Assembly: GCA_964343705.1 (NCBI GenBank)
Contig: CAYFJX010000009.1
Location: 1 to 64,000 of the forward strand
Direction: 5' to 3'
Length of the DNA: 64,000 nucleotides
Origin: JAUSFM01 sp964343705
Lineage (GTDB): Archaea; Nanobdellota; Nanobdellia; Woesearchaeales; UBA12501
Shown: positions 39,363 through 47,129 of the stretch, piece after piece
Layout of the letters: every line of letters starts with the position of its first letter
Numbering within the stretch: position 1 is the stretch's first letter
Notes under the pieces: generated by a model
What the model saw: the letters and a program-made list of their open reading frames with translations, nothing else
What the model was told of the DNA's origin: nothing
Database searches by the model: none
Position numbers and translations under genes: made by a program

Positions 39363-40241
39363 ATGTTCATGGGCTTTGGCTACAATGGCGAACTGACTAA
39401 AGCAGGAGAACGTCTTGACATGCTTGACTTTTTTGCATGGATGAAACGTCTGCAACGCCTAGGTGTTGAGGAATGGAATGTCTGGGACGCAGCAGGATAC
39501 TGGATTGTTAACAAGACTCCAAAAAAGAAAATTGAGAAGCTTGGGAAAAATCCTCGAGCTGCCGACATCCTTGAAGTGTTGATTGCAGAACAAGATCGTC
39601 CTAAACGTCGAGAAATCAAAGATAATTGTGATCTACGTTCGCAGTACTTGCAGCGTCTTATTGCAGCAACTGGCGTTGAAGCAAAGTACTTTGATTCAAG
39701 AAAAGTTATGCGTGATGATCCACGCTTTGTTGAAGCTTTTGACACAGCGCTTGAGTATGAGAAAGAACTTCCTTTCTTGCTTAGGAACATTATCTGTCCT
39801 AAAACAGACAATCCTGCAAGAGAATTGTACTTGCCGCTTGAAATGGCTGAAGCATTGTACTTGGAAATGTTACAAGATGTATCAGGAAAGTATGGTCCTG
39901 AAACAGAACGGTTTTTTGACGCAGGGATTTTGCGAATGATGCAAAGTCAAGGAAAACCATACGTGACTATCCGTAGTCCTCAACCACCAGATGAGACTCC
40001 TGTTGGTTACTTGGCAAATAGGTGGTTTGATCCAACACCTGCTCAGGGATTAATGAGGGGAACGCCAGTGGCTTGTTCACAAGATGATCAATTTCGTCTT
40101 GAACGTGTTTTAGGAAAGAGTCCGGAGAGACCAACCTACAAAGCATTTGTTGGCCAGTACTTAAGTGAGTTCAAAGAAGAAGGAGAAAGCTTGATTGATT
40201 GCGCACAGCGATTTTGTGAAGTTTTAGAGGAGGTGATATAA
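39363..40241 (+). CDS. Unknown protein, apparently missing its N-terminus through a frameshift
   Basis: At least 292 residues. The open frame extends upstream without a start to 39282 and probably belonged with the ORF at 39209. FMGFGYNGELTKAGERLDML starts the readable part, and a charged helical middle (KKKIEKLGKNPRAADILEVL) and YEKELPFLLRN near residue 140 follow. The arrangement loosely recalls cyclodipeptide synthases, but the Ser expected in the first loop is absent, so I do not claim it. GAGGAGGTGATATAATG joins it to the racemase-family gene (TAATG overlap). Function unknown. Confidence 0.6.
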   Translation: MFMGFGYNGELTKAGERLDMLDFFAWMKRLQRLGVEEWNVWDAAGYWIVNKTPKKKIEKLGKNPRAADILEVLIAEQDRPKRREIKDNCDLRSQYLQRLIAATGVEAKYFDSRKVMRDDPRFVEAFDTALEYEKELPFLLRNIICPKTDNPARELYLPLEMAEALYLEMLQDVSGKYGPETERFFDAGILRMMQSQGKPYVTIRSPQPPDETPVGYLANRWFDPTPAQGLMRGTPVACSQDDQFRLERVLGKSPERPTYKAFVGQYLSEFKEEGESLIDCAQRFCEVLEEVI

Positions 40242-40945
40242 TGTCATCTCTTTCTTCATCTTTCAAAACCATCGGTATTCTCGGCGGCATGGGGCCAGAG
40301 GCAACAGCAGCAACATACCAGGAGATTATTCGTTTGTTCCAAGAAAAGTACAATGCAAAGTATGATTCAGACTTTCCAGAGATTGTCGTAGTGAGCAAAC
40401 CAATTCCTGATGTTGTTGAGAATCTCGAAAATCCAGAGCAAACAGTGCGAATGTTGTTACAAGGAATTGAACAACTCAAGATTGCAGGTGCTGATTTTGC
40501 AATAATTGCATGTAATACTGTGCAAATATTTATTGAGGAGCTGCGCCAAAAAACTAATTTGCAAATCTTGAGCATTCCAGAAGAAGTTGCAAAAGTGTTG
40601 AAAACAAACAATGTTGCATTGCTTGCAACAGAAGCAACAATAAACGCAAGAATCTTTGACAAAGAATTACAAAGAAAAAACATTGTTTTGACCAAGCCAG
40701 ATCAAAAACAACAAGGAGCACTCACAAAAATCATCATGAACATACTCAATGGCAACAAGTCAGAGGATGACCGAGCTGAGCTAGTCTTTATGATTGATCA
40801 ACTCAAATGTCAAGGAGCTGAAGCAGTTATCCTCGGCTGCACTGACTTACCCCTTTTAGTAAGCCAAGAAGACATTAGCATTCCAGTCATTGATACCATT
40901 AAGGTGATTGCTGCTGCAGCTGTCAGGGAGGCACAAACTATATAA
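40241..40945 (+). CDS. Aspartate/glutamate racemase family protein
   Basis: A 234-residue PLP-independent racemase. TIGILGGMGPEATAATYQEII (residues 10-30) opens the first half. FAIIACNTVQIF near 86 gives the first catalytic Cys, and AVILGCTDLPLL near 194 the second. Family members interconvert L- and D-Asp or Glu. The ATG shares its A with the previous stop codon, indicating coupling to the unknown 39363 gene, and hisS follows 23 bases later. The role of D-amino acids in this archaeon is unknown. Confidence 0.88.
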   Translation: MSSLSSSFKTIGILGGMGPEATAATYQEIIRLFQEKYNAKYDSDFPEIVVVSKPIPDVVENLENPEQTVRMLLQGIEQLKIAGADFAIIACNTVQIFIEELRQKTNLQILSIPEEVAKVLKTNNVALLATEATINARIFDKELQRKNIVLTKPDQKQQGALTKIIMNILNGNKSEDDRAELVFMIDQLKCQGAEAVILGCTDLPLLVSQEDISIPVIDTIKVIAAAAVREAQTI

Positions 40946-40968
40946 AACACAAATAACAGTGATGTACC

Positions 40969-42285
40969 ATGGCAAAACTCAAGCTCCAACGAGCACGCGG
41001 AACACGAGACTTTTCACCAGAAGAAAAGATAATCCGACAAGAAGTCATTGACCTACTGCGAGGTATCTTTGAAAGTTTTGGTTACTCGCCGTTAGAAACA
41101 CCCCTTATCGAACGGTTCGAAGTGCTCTCATCAAAGTACGCTGGTGGTGCAGAAATTCTCAAAGAAACATTCAAGTTTAAAGATCAAGGAAAAAGAGAAC
41201 TCTGTTTACGGTATGATCTTACTGTTCCTTTTGCACGATTTGTTGGTATGAACCCTAACGTCAAAATGCCTTTCAAACGATACCAGATGGGAAGGTGTTT
41301 TAGGGATGGCCCCATCAAACTTGGACGGTACAGGGAATTCTGGCAATGTGATGCTGACGTGGTTGGCACAAAAAACATGCTTGCGGACGCAGAACTTATC
41401 ATGATGGCACAACGTTTTTTCCGCGAGCTTGGTTTTAATGTAAGAATTGAAGTTAACAACAGGAAATTGTTAGATGGTATTATGGAACAAGTAAAAATTC
41501 CAGAGAAAAAACGATTAGGAGTGATTGTAGCACTTGACAAAATAAAAAAAATACCAGAAAAAGACGTCAAAAAAGAATTAAAAGACAAAGGAATCTCAGC
41601 TCCACAAATAAAAAAGCTCTTTGAAATTATGAAAGTTGAAGGCAGTAACGCTGAACGCATTGTAAAACTACAAAATTACGTGAAAAATATTCAAGGAAAA
41701 GAAGGACTCGACGAATTGTTTTGGATCTTCAAGTTTCTCAGTGCAGGATCAGACCAAGGTAATGTTTCATTTGAACCAACGCTTGCACGTGGCTTATCAT
41801 ACTACACTGGTCCAGTATTTGAAGTGTTCATAAGCAAGCCAGAAAAAGGAGATGTCACCTCATCCCTTGCAGGTGGTGGACGTTATGATTACATGATTGG
41901 TGATTTTCTTGGTCCAAGCATGGATGTTCCAGCAGTAGGCATAAGTTTTGGTATAGAACCAGTTGTTGAACAACTCAAAATTTACAGAAAAGAAGAAATT
42001 AGTAAACTTACTGTAACACAAGCATACATCATCCCCATAAAAACCAATGAAGAATGTCTGCCTATCCTTACAACTCTTCGAAAAGAGGGGATCAAAGCAG
42101 ACATGGACCTAGTTGGAAGAGGGATCAGTAAAAATCTGGATTATGCCAATGCACTTAACATTCCCTATGTATTAATTATAGGCCCACAAGAACTGGCCAA
42201 GAAGAAAGTTAAGCTTAAAGATATGGTCAGTGGCAAGGAAGAAATGGTTTCTATGAGTCAAGTGATTAAAAAACTCAAAATGTGA
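40969..42285 (+). CDS. hisS: Histidyl-tRNA synthetase
   Basis: A 438-residue class II synthetase. ARGTRDFSPEEKIIRQ starts the catalytic domain, RYDLTVPFARFVGMNP near residue 76 and RYQMGRCFRDGPIKLGRYREFWQCD near 103 are motif 2, LARGLSYYTGPVFEVF near 268 is the histidine-specific loop, and AVGISFGIEPVVEQLK near 321 is motif 3. A C-terminal anticodon-binding domain follows from about 345. It charges tRNA-His, whose gene lies 1.8 kb upstream in the same direction. Confidence 0.94.
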   Translation: MAKLKLQRARGTRDFSPEEKIIRQEVIDLLRGIFESFGYSPLETPLIERFEVLSSKYAGGAEILKETFKFKDQGKRELCLRYDLTVPFARFVGMNPNVKMPFKRYQMGRCFRDGPIKLGRYREFWQCDADVVGTKNMLADAELIMMAQRFFRELGFNVRIEVNNRKLLDGIMEQVKIPEKKRLGVIVALDKIKKIPEKDVKKELKDKGISAPQIKKLFEIMKVEGSNAERIVKLQNYVKNIQGKEGLDELFWIFKFLSAGSDQGNVSFEPTLARGLSYYTGPVFEVFISKPEKGDVTSSLAGGGRYDYMIGDFLGPSMDVPAVGISFGIEPVVEQLKIYRKEEISKLTVTQAYIIPIKTNEECLPILTTLRKEGIKADMDLVGRGISKNLDYANALNIPYVLIIGPQELAKKKVKLKDMVSGKEEMVSMSQVIKKLKM

Positions 42286-42324
42286 TGCTTTCTTGCGGTA
42301 TTGTCTGGAATACTAAAGCAACTC

Positions 42325-42333
42325 TTTATAAAC
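42325..42333 (+). promoter_or_regulatory. TATA box of the ECF sigma-factor gene
   Basis: TTTATAAAC lies 23 to 31 bases before the ATG at 42356, as for other leaderless genes here. Confidence 0.5.
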
Positions 42334-42355
42334 TATCCTTAACTTAGTTTGTACT

Positions 42356-43090
42356 ATGCCTCCCTTAACCCAGCGTGTAGCAGATCATTCTCTTGAAGAA
42401 CGAACACAAGAAGCACAAGATCGTTCTGATCATTCTGGTACTGTGGTCTCCCTTCTTGAGCGTCGGAGAAAACAAGCTCAACCCTACTTTGATGGTAAAT
42501 CATTTGATGAAGTATGTGCTGATCTCTATGTGCCAGTTCTTAATTATATTGCAAAAATAGCAAACGATCGCGAGCTTGCAAAAGACGTTACACAGGAGGT
42601 GTTTACTACTATCTTTGAAAAGCATCACCAGTACAGGCAAGGGACCAACTTGAAATCCTGGATCTACCGAATAGCACATAATCACACCATAAACGAGTTG
42701 AGAAGGGGAAATCGCCGAAAAAAGCATGTTACTAGTTATGATGGGTGGGAAAACATAGGTGGATCCACTCTGACCCCTGCTGACCACCTTCCTAAAGTGC
42801 CAACCCCTGAGCAGCACGTTGCAGAGCTTGACGCAGCAGACAAAATTGGGCAAGGCTTGGATACCATGCCTGAATTCTTTGCAGAAGCCTTTGTACATGA
42901 TGTCCAAGATAGCACGTATAAGGAAACAGCAGAGGAAATGGGATCCCCTCTGGGTACTGTTATGTCCCGTGTTTATCGAGCTAGACGTCGAATGAGGAAG
43001 CATGTTTTAGCAACGTACAGCGACGAGGATCTAGCTGCCAAACTGGATGTACCGGTGAGCAGGGTCCAAGAATACCGTGAAAGTGCTTAA
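42356..43090 (+). CDS. ECF-type sigma factor
   Basis: A 244-residue protein. Residues 55-118 are sigma region 2 (YVPVLNYIAKIANDRELAKD, VTQEVFTTIFEKHHQYRQ, then LKSWIYRIAHNHTINELRR), including the DVTQEVF helix that contacts core polymerase. After a linker of about 50 residues, region 4 at 165-218 reads STYKETAEEMGSPLGTVMSR and VYRARRRMRKHVL, the classic -35 recognition HTH. A basic-acidic N-terminal tail of about 45 residues and a C-terminal 25-residue helix pair (EDLAAKLDVPVSRVQEY) are extra. No anti-sigma gene is adjacent. It is the second sigma factor in this archaeal window. Confidence 0.88.
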   Translation: MPPLTQRVADHSLEERTQEAQDRSDHSGTVVSLLERRRKQAQPYFDGKSFDEVCADLYVPVLNYIAKIANDRELAKDVTQEVFTTIFEKHHQYRQGTNLKSWIYRIAHNHTINELRRGNRRKKHVTSYDGWENIGGSTLTPADHLPKVPTPEQHVAELDAADKIGQGLDTMPEFFAEAFVHDVQDSTYKETAEEMGSPLGTVMSRVYRARRRMRKHVLATYSDEDLAAKLDVPVSRVQEYRESA

Positions 43091-43112
43091 TTAGTACTCA
43101 AAAACCACAAAC

Positions 43113-43120
43113 TTTATAAA
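43113..43120 (+). promoter_or_regulatory. TATA box of the tRNA-Asp/tRNA-Lys/rpo region
   Basis: TTTATAAA predicts transcription from about 43140. It is the only obvious box before tRNA-Asp, so it probably serves the tRNAs and possibly the polymerase operon behind them. Confidence 0.5.
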
Positions 43121-43153
43121 TGACCTGTTTGTTTTGGGGTCCTATGAGAACCA

Positions 43154-43206
43154 TCTTTCTTACGGCTAATAGCGCTTGAATAGCAGTCTATACTCTGTAA
43201 GGAAGA
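43154..43206 (+). other. Stem-loop upstream of tRNA-Asp, possible guide RNA or leader
   Basis: TCTTTCTTAC (43154-43163) pairs with GTAAGGAAGA (43197-43206, one G-T) around a loop of 33 bases, with ACA at 43213-43215 shortly after. The layout vaguely recalls an H/ACA guide RNA, but I could not confirm a K-loop or a target. Confidence 0.3.
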
Positions 43207-43229
43207 AAAATAACACTGCAATGCTCAAT

Positions 43230-43324
43230 GCCCTGGTAGTGTAGTCCGGTCTAGCATGCAGCCCTGTCACGGCTGCGACCCGGGTTCAAATTCATGTAAA
43301 ATGATGGAAGTCCCGGCCAGGGCG
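43230..43324 (+). tRNA. tRNA-Asp (GTC) with 20-base T-loop intron
   Basis: Exons are 43230-43290 and 43311-43324. Acceptor GCCCTGG pairs with CCAGGGC, with discriminator G. Anticodon stem CAGCC/GGCTG holds CTGTCAC with anticodon GTC. The intron (43291-43310) sits in the T-loop at 59/60: outer T-stem CCGGG/CCCGG, central helix TTCA/TGGA, bulges AAT and AGT, and inner helix TCAT/ATGA. Splicing restores a standard TTCAAAT loop. Confidence 0.9.
43291..43310 (+). other. tRNA-Asp intron (20 bases)
   Basis: One of the shortest intron forms possible for a bulge-helix-bulge, with only a four-pair inner stem and a five-base loop. Confidence 0.8.
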
Positions 43325-43377
43325 TCCTATTACTGTCATGGGCCGGTAGCTCAGGCTGGTAGAGCACTGCACTTTTA

Positions 43378-43413
43378 ACAAAAACAACCATCAGGGGATG
43401 TTTTTGGGAAGCG
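43378..43413 (+). other. tRNA-Lys intron 1 (anticodon loop, 37/38)
   Basis: The 36-base intron at the canonical archaeal position has bulges TAA and CGA flanking a four-pair central helix. One extra G on the 3' side makes the inner helix slightly imperfect. Confidence 0.7.
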
Positions 43414-43435
43414 ATGCAGTGGTCGCGAGTTCAAA

Positions 43436-43467
43436 TGGGTGTTGGCTAACGCTGATGCCACTGAATG
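43436..43467 (+). other. tRNA-Lys intron 2 (T-loop, 59/60)
   Basis: The 32-base intron starts TGGGTG and ends GAATG. The TTCA/TGAA central helix is perfect, and the inner part (GTG/CAC, TTGGC/GCTGA) is a relaxed form of the motif. Confidence 0.7.
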
Positions 43468-43531
43468 TCTCGTCCGGCCCATGTCTTTACATTTACAACA
43501 ACAAAAATCCGTCAATGGGGGATTACTCACT

Positions 43532-43786
43532 GTGCCACGTAAAAAGAAAGTCACCGTCGAAATCAAGGAGCATGTGCTGATGCCAGAGCATAGCAAGCTC
43601 AATGACAAAGAGAAGAAAGACCTCTTTGAAAAGTATGGGGTTTCCCTAAAGGAACTTCCTAAAATTCTTATTACTGATCCTGCAATACAAAAATTAACTC
43701 CGAAACAAGGAGATATTATTAAGATTACACGGCAAAGTCCAACAGCAGGTGAAACAGTGTTCTATCGAGGTGTGATCGGTGCGTAA
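43532..43786 (+). CDS. rpoH: DNA-directed RNA polymerase subunit H (Rpb5-like)
   Basis: An 84-residue protein starting at GTG (VPRKKKVTVEIKEHVLMPEH). The family's usual length and beginning support this start over in-frame ATGs at 43439 and 43481, which lie in or at the end of tRNA-Lys. The C-terminal ITRQSPTAGETVFYRGVIGA is the conserved core-binding end. Subunit H sits at the lower jaw of polymerase. Its last bases overlap the start of rpoB'' by eight. Confidence 0.93.
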   Translation: MPRKKKVTVEIKEHVLMPEHSKLNDKEKKDLFEKYGVSLKELPKILITDPAIQKLTPKQGDIIKITRQSPTAGETVFYRGVIGA

Positions 43787-45269
43787 ATATAGCAAAGTTC
43801 TTCTCCAGAAGTACTTCGAAGAAAACAGTTTTGTTGGATCTGATATTGAATCATTTAACAATTTTGTAGAGTTTGAGCTTCAAAAGATAATTGAAGAAAA
43901 CAAAGAAATTGAACCAACTATTATTCCTCATAACATTGACGAATTTAAGATTGTTCTCGACAAAATCTGGCTTGAAAAACCAACAATTACTGAAGCAGAT
44001 GGAAGTAAAAAGAACATTTTTCCAGTTGAAGCAAAACTACGAAAGATTACTTATGCCTCACCTTGTTTTATTGAAGTATCTGCACACATCAATGGTGTAC
44101 AACGAGAACTTTTCACAACACAAGTTGCAAGCTTACCTATTATGCTTAAATCAAAATATTGTCACCTAAAAGGTCTTAAACGAGAAGAACTTATTGAAAA
44201 AGGAGAAGACCCAGATGACCCAGGTGGTTACTTTATTATTAATGGAACAGAAAAAGTTCTTATCTCAGTTGAAGATCTTGCAGCAAACAAGATGCTTATT
44301 GAAAAACAAAAAATTGGTGTCAGTGACTACCAAGGACGATTATTTTCTGAACGAGGCTCATTCAAAATTCCACACACACTCGAAAGAATGAAAGATGGAA
44401 TCTTTTACTTAAGTTTTACACGGGTTAAGCGGGTACCTGTGGTCATGGTGCTTAAAGCAATTGGCATGATTCGAGACGACGAAATTATGAAATCAGTTAG
44501 TTCAATTGCATCATATGATGAGGTTATAATCAATCTTTACGAATTCGTAAATGTAAAAACACAAGAAGACGCTCTTGATTGGGTTGCTAAACATATTGGT
44601 ATTACTCAGGCTCGAGAAATCAGACTAGAACGGATGAGGGAAATTCTTGATCGTTATCTGCTTCCACACCTTGGCATTGAGCCAAAGGATAGGATGAACA
44701 AAGCATTTAACTTGTGTAAATTTATGCGGAAATATATTCAAGTTTCACGAAATGAGATCAGTACAGATGACAAAGATCATTATATGAACAAACGTCTTAA
44801 ACTTGCAGGCGACTTAATGGCTGATCTTTTCCGTGCAAATCTTAAAGTTCTTATTGGGGATTTACTTTACAACTTCCAACGGATTGTAAAGCGTGGAAAA
44901 TTCCCAAGTATTAAAGTTATAATCCGAGACAAACTCTTGACTTCCAGAATTTACAGTTCAATGGCAACTGGAAACTGGGTTGGCTCACGTAAAGGGATCA
45001 GTCAACGTATCCAACGACTTAACTTTACAGAAACAATGAGTCATCTTCAACGTGTTGTTTCACCTCTTAGTGCATCTCAGGAAAACTTCGCAGCTCGAGG
45101 TCTACATCCTACACACCTTGGACGACTGTGCCCTGTAGAAACACCAGAAGGAACAAATATTGGACTACGAAAAAATCTTGCATTACTTGCTAAGATTACA
45201 ACACCTGAAGATGAAGGTCCAGTCCTTAAATCACTAAAAGACTGTGGACTTCAAGTTATAAACAAATGA
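43779..45269 (+). CDS. rpoB2: DNA-directed RNA polymerase subunit B'' (N-terminal half of B)
   Basis: A 496-residue protein with GTG start (MRKYSKVLLQKYFEENSFVG). It covers the protrusion, lobe and fork of the second-largest subunit: LPIMLKSKYCHLKGL near residue 117, GGYFIINGTEKVLISVEDLA near 148, and the fork segment HPTHLGRLCPVETPEGTNIG near 440. The subunit is split, as in several euryarchaeal and DPANN lineages, with the partner B' 30 bases downstream. Confidence 0.95.
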   Translation: MRKYSKVLLQKYFEENSFVGSDIESFNNFVEFELQKIIEENKEIEPTIIPHNIDEFKIVLDKIWLEKPTITEADGSKKNIFPVEAKLRKITYASPCFIEVSAHINGVQRELFTTQVASLPIMLKSKYCHLKGLKREELIEKGEDPDDPGGYFIINGTEKVLISVEDLAANKMLIEKQKIGVSDYQGRLFSERGSFKIPHTLERMKDGIFYLSFTRVKRVPVVMVLKAIGMIRDDEIMKSVSSIASYDEVIINLYEFVNVKTQEDALDWVAKHIGITQAREIRLERMREILDRYLLPHLGIEPKDRMNKAFNLCKFMRKYIQVSRNEISTDDKDHYMNKRLKLAGDLMADLFRANLKVLIGDLLYNFQRIVKRGKFPSIKVIIRDKLLTSRIYSSMATGNWVGSRKGISQRIQRLNFTETMSHLQRVVSPLSASQENFAARGLHPTHLGRLCPVETPEGTNIGLRKNLALLAKITTPEDEGPVLKSLKDCGLQVINK

Positions 45270-45299
45270 TGCAATTATGCAATAACGTGTAACGAAAAA

Positions 45300-47123
45300 A
45301 TGGACAAAAACGAAAACCAAGCAACTGAAGTGTACCTTAACAGCAAGTTTGTAGGTACTGTTGAAAATCCCAAGGAATTTGTAGACAAAGTTGTTTCAGG
45401 ACGTCGAAAAGGTACTGTTACTGACAAACTTAATGTTATGTTTAATGAAAAACTAAATCAAGTACAAATTGAACTTGAACGTGGACGTGTACGACGACCA
45501 CTTATTGTTGTAAAAGAAGGAAAGTCAACTCTTTTGGACAAACACCTTCAACAACTTGAAAAAAATGAAATTGTTTTTTCAGACCTTGCAAAACAAGGTG
45601 TTATTGAATACCTAGACTCTCTTGAGGAAGAAGCAGCACTTGTAGCATTTACAGAAGATGATCTAACTCCAGAACACACGCACTTAGAAATTTCAGCAAT
45701 GAATATTTTTGGTCTCTGTGGGAGCATGGTTCCATTCGCAAACCACTCACCTGGTGCACGTATTGCAATGGGTGCAAAAAACCAAAAGCAAGCACTTGGC
45801 TTTTACGCAGCAAACTTCCCAGTTCGTATGGACATGGATGTAAATGTTCTTCACACTCCACAACGACCAATTGTAAAAACCCTTATTCATGATCTTAGTG
45901 ACTATGACAGTCACCCTTCAGGACAAAATCTTATTGTTGCTGTAATGGCATACAAAGGATACAACATGGAGGACGCTATTATTGTAAACAAAGGGTCTGT
46001 AGACAGAGGTCTTGGCCGATCAACTTATTTTAGACCTGCGATTGTTGAGGAACTACGATACGCAGGAGGACTTACTGATGAAGTAAGCATTCCAGACAAA
46101 GAAGTAAAAGGATACAAATCAGAACATGATTATCGAATGCTCGAAGAAGATGGGATTATCTACCCTGAGTCAATTGTAAAAGAAGGCGATGTTCTTATTG
46201 GTAAAACCTCACCTCCACGATTCTTAAGTGGTATGAACGAATACAGTCTAGCATCTACTACTCGTCGAGAAAGTTCATTTATGATGAAACACGGTGAGAA
46301 AGGTGTTGTTGACTTTGTTGCACTTACTGAAAACGAAGAAGGAAACAAACTAGTACAAGTACGACTTCGAGACCAAAGAATCCCTGAGATTGGTGATAAG
46401 TTTACCTCACGGCACGGGCAAAAAGGTGTTGTTGGACTTCTTGTTCCACATACTGACATGCCATACAGTGCAGCGGGAATGGTTCCTGATATTATCTTCT
46501 CTCCACATGGGGTCCCATCACGTATGACTGTAAGTCACCTTATTGAACTTATTGGTGGAAAAGTAGGTGGGCTAAGTGGAAGATACATTGATGGTACAAC
46601 CTTTGATGGTGAACCTGAAAAACAACTACGAAAACAACTTGTAGAACTTGGCTTCCGCGAGAACGGAACAGAAACAATGTACAATGGTGAGACTGGTGAG
46701 CGATTTGTTGCTCGTATTTACATTGGAAACTTATACTATCTTAAACTAAAACACATGGTTGCTAACAAAATTCACTCACGTGCTCGTGGTCCTATTCAAC
46801 TTCTTACACGACAACCAACAGAAGGGCGGTCAAAAGAAGGAGGACTTCGACTTGGTGAGATGGAGAAAGATACCTTTGTTGCACACGGATCCTCATTATT
46901 ACTTAAAGAACGATTTGACAGTGATCGAACTGTAGTTCCAGTTTGTGAAGGCTGCGGTGTTGTTGCTGTATACAATGAGTTCAAAGACCAATCATTATGT
47001 CCTATTTGCGGAGACAATGTTGAAATAACTGACGTGGAAATGTCCTATGCTTTCAAACTTATCCTAGATGAGTTTAAATCACTGGGCATCTATCCAAGAT
47101 TAAAACTACAAACAAAATACTGA
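45300..47123 (+). CDS. rpoB1: DNA-directed RNA polymerase subunit B' (C-terminal half of B)
   Basis: A 607-residue protein. GYNMEDAIIVNKGSVDRGLG near residue 220 and FTSRHGQKGVVG near 368 belong to the hybrid-binding and active-site region, and KLKHMVANKIHSRARGPIQLL near 483 precedes a zinc-binding clamp element (CEGCGVVAVYNEFKDQSLCPIC) near 555. It completes the split B subunit. It is followed six bases later by rpoA'. Confidence 0.95.
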   Translation: MDKNENQATEVYLNSKFVGTVENPKEFVDKVVSGRRKGTVTDKLNVMFNEKLNQVQIELERGRVRRPLIVVKEGKSTLLDKHLQQLEKNEIVFSDLAKQGVIEYLDSLEEEAALVAFTEDDLTPEHTHLEISAMNIFGLCGSMVPFANHSPGARIAMGAKNQKQALGFYAANFPVRMDMDVNVLHTPQRPIVKTLIHDLSDYDSHPSGQNLIVAVMAYKGYNMEDAIIVNKGSVDRGLGRSTYFRPAIVEELRYAGGLTDEVSIPDKEVKGYKSEHDYRMLEEDGIIYPESIVKEGDVLIGKTSPPRFLSGMNEYSLASTTRRESSFMMKHGEKGVVDFVALTENEEGNKLVQVRLRDQRIPEIGDKFTSRHGQKGVVGLLVPHTDMPYSAAGMVPDIIFSPHGVPSRMTVSHLIELIGGKVGGLSGRYIDGTTFDGEPEKQLRKQLVELGFRENGTETMYNGETGERFVARIYIGNLYYLKLKHMVANKIHSRARGPIQLLTRQPTEGRSKEGGLRLGEMEKDTFVAHGSSLLLKERFDSDRTVVPVCEGCGVVAVYNEFKDQSLCPICGDNVEITDVEMSYAFKLILDEFKSLGIYPRLKLQTKY

Positions 47124-47129
47124 TGAACT

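Larger units (their letters stand above)
43340..43481 (+). tRNA. tRNA-Lys (TTT) with two introns
   Basis: Acceptor GGGCCGG pairs with CCGGCCC, with discriminator A at 43481. The D-arm is GCTC...GAGC. Anticodon stem CTGCA/TGCAG holds CTTTTA|A with anticodon TTT (43374-43376). Intron 1 (43378-43413, 36 bases) is at the canonical 37/38 site, with central helix CTTT/GAAG and a CAAAAA/TTTTTG inner stem. Intron 2 (43436-43467, 32 bases) is in the T-loop at 59/60, with T-stem GCGAG/CTCGT and central helix TTCA/TGAA. Removal gives TTCAAAT. It ends 50 bases before rpoH. Confidence 0.88.

Noticed and set aside
39363..40241. Firm assignment as a cyclodipeptide synthase
   Set aside because: The resemblance is limited to general layout. 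The expected catalytic Ser in the first loop is Gly, and the Tyr-to-Glu spacing is off by one.
43439..43531. Upstream in-frame ATGs (43439, 43481) as the rpoH start
   Set aside because: They lie within or at the last base of tRNA-Lys and would add 17 to 31 residues absent from the family. The GTG at 43532 gives the normal subunit H length.
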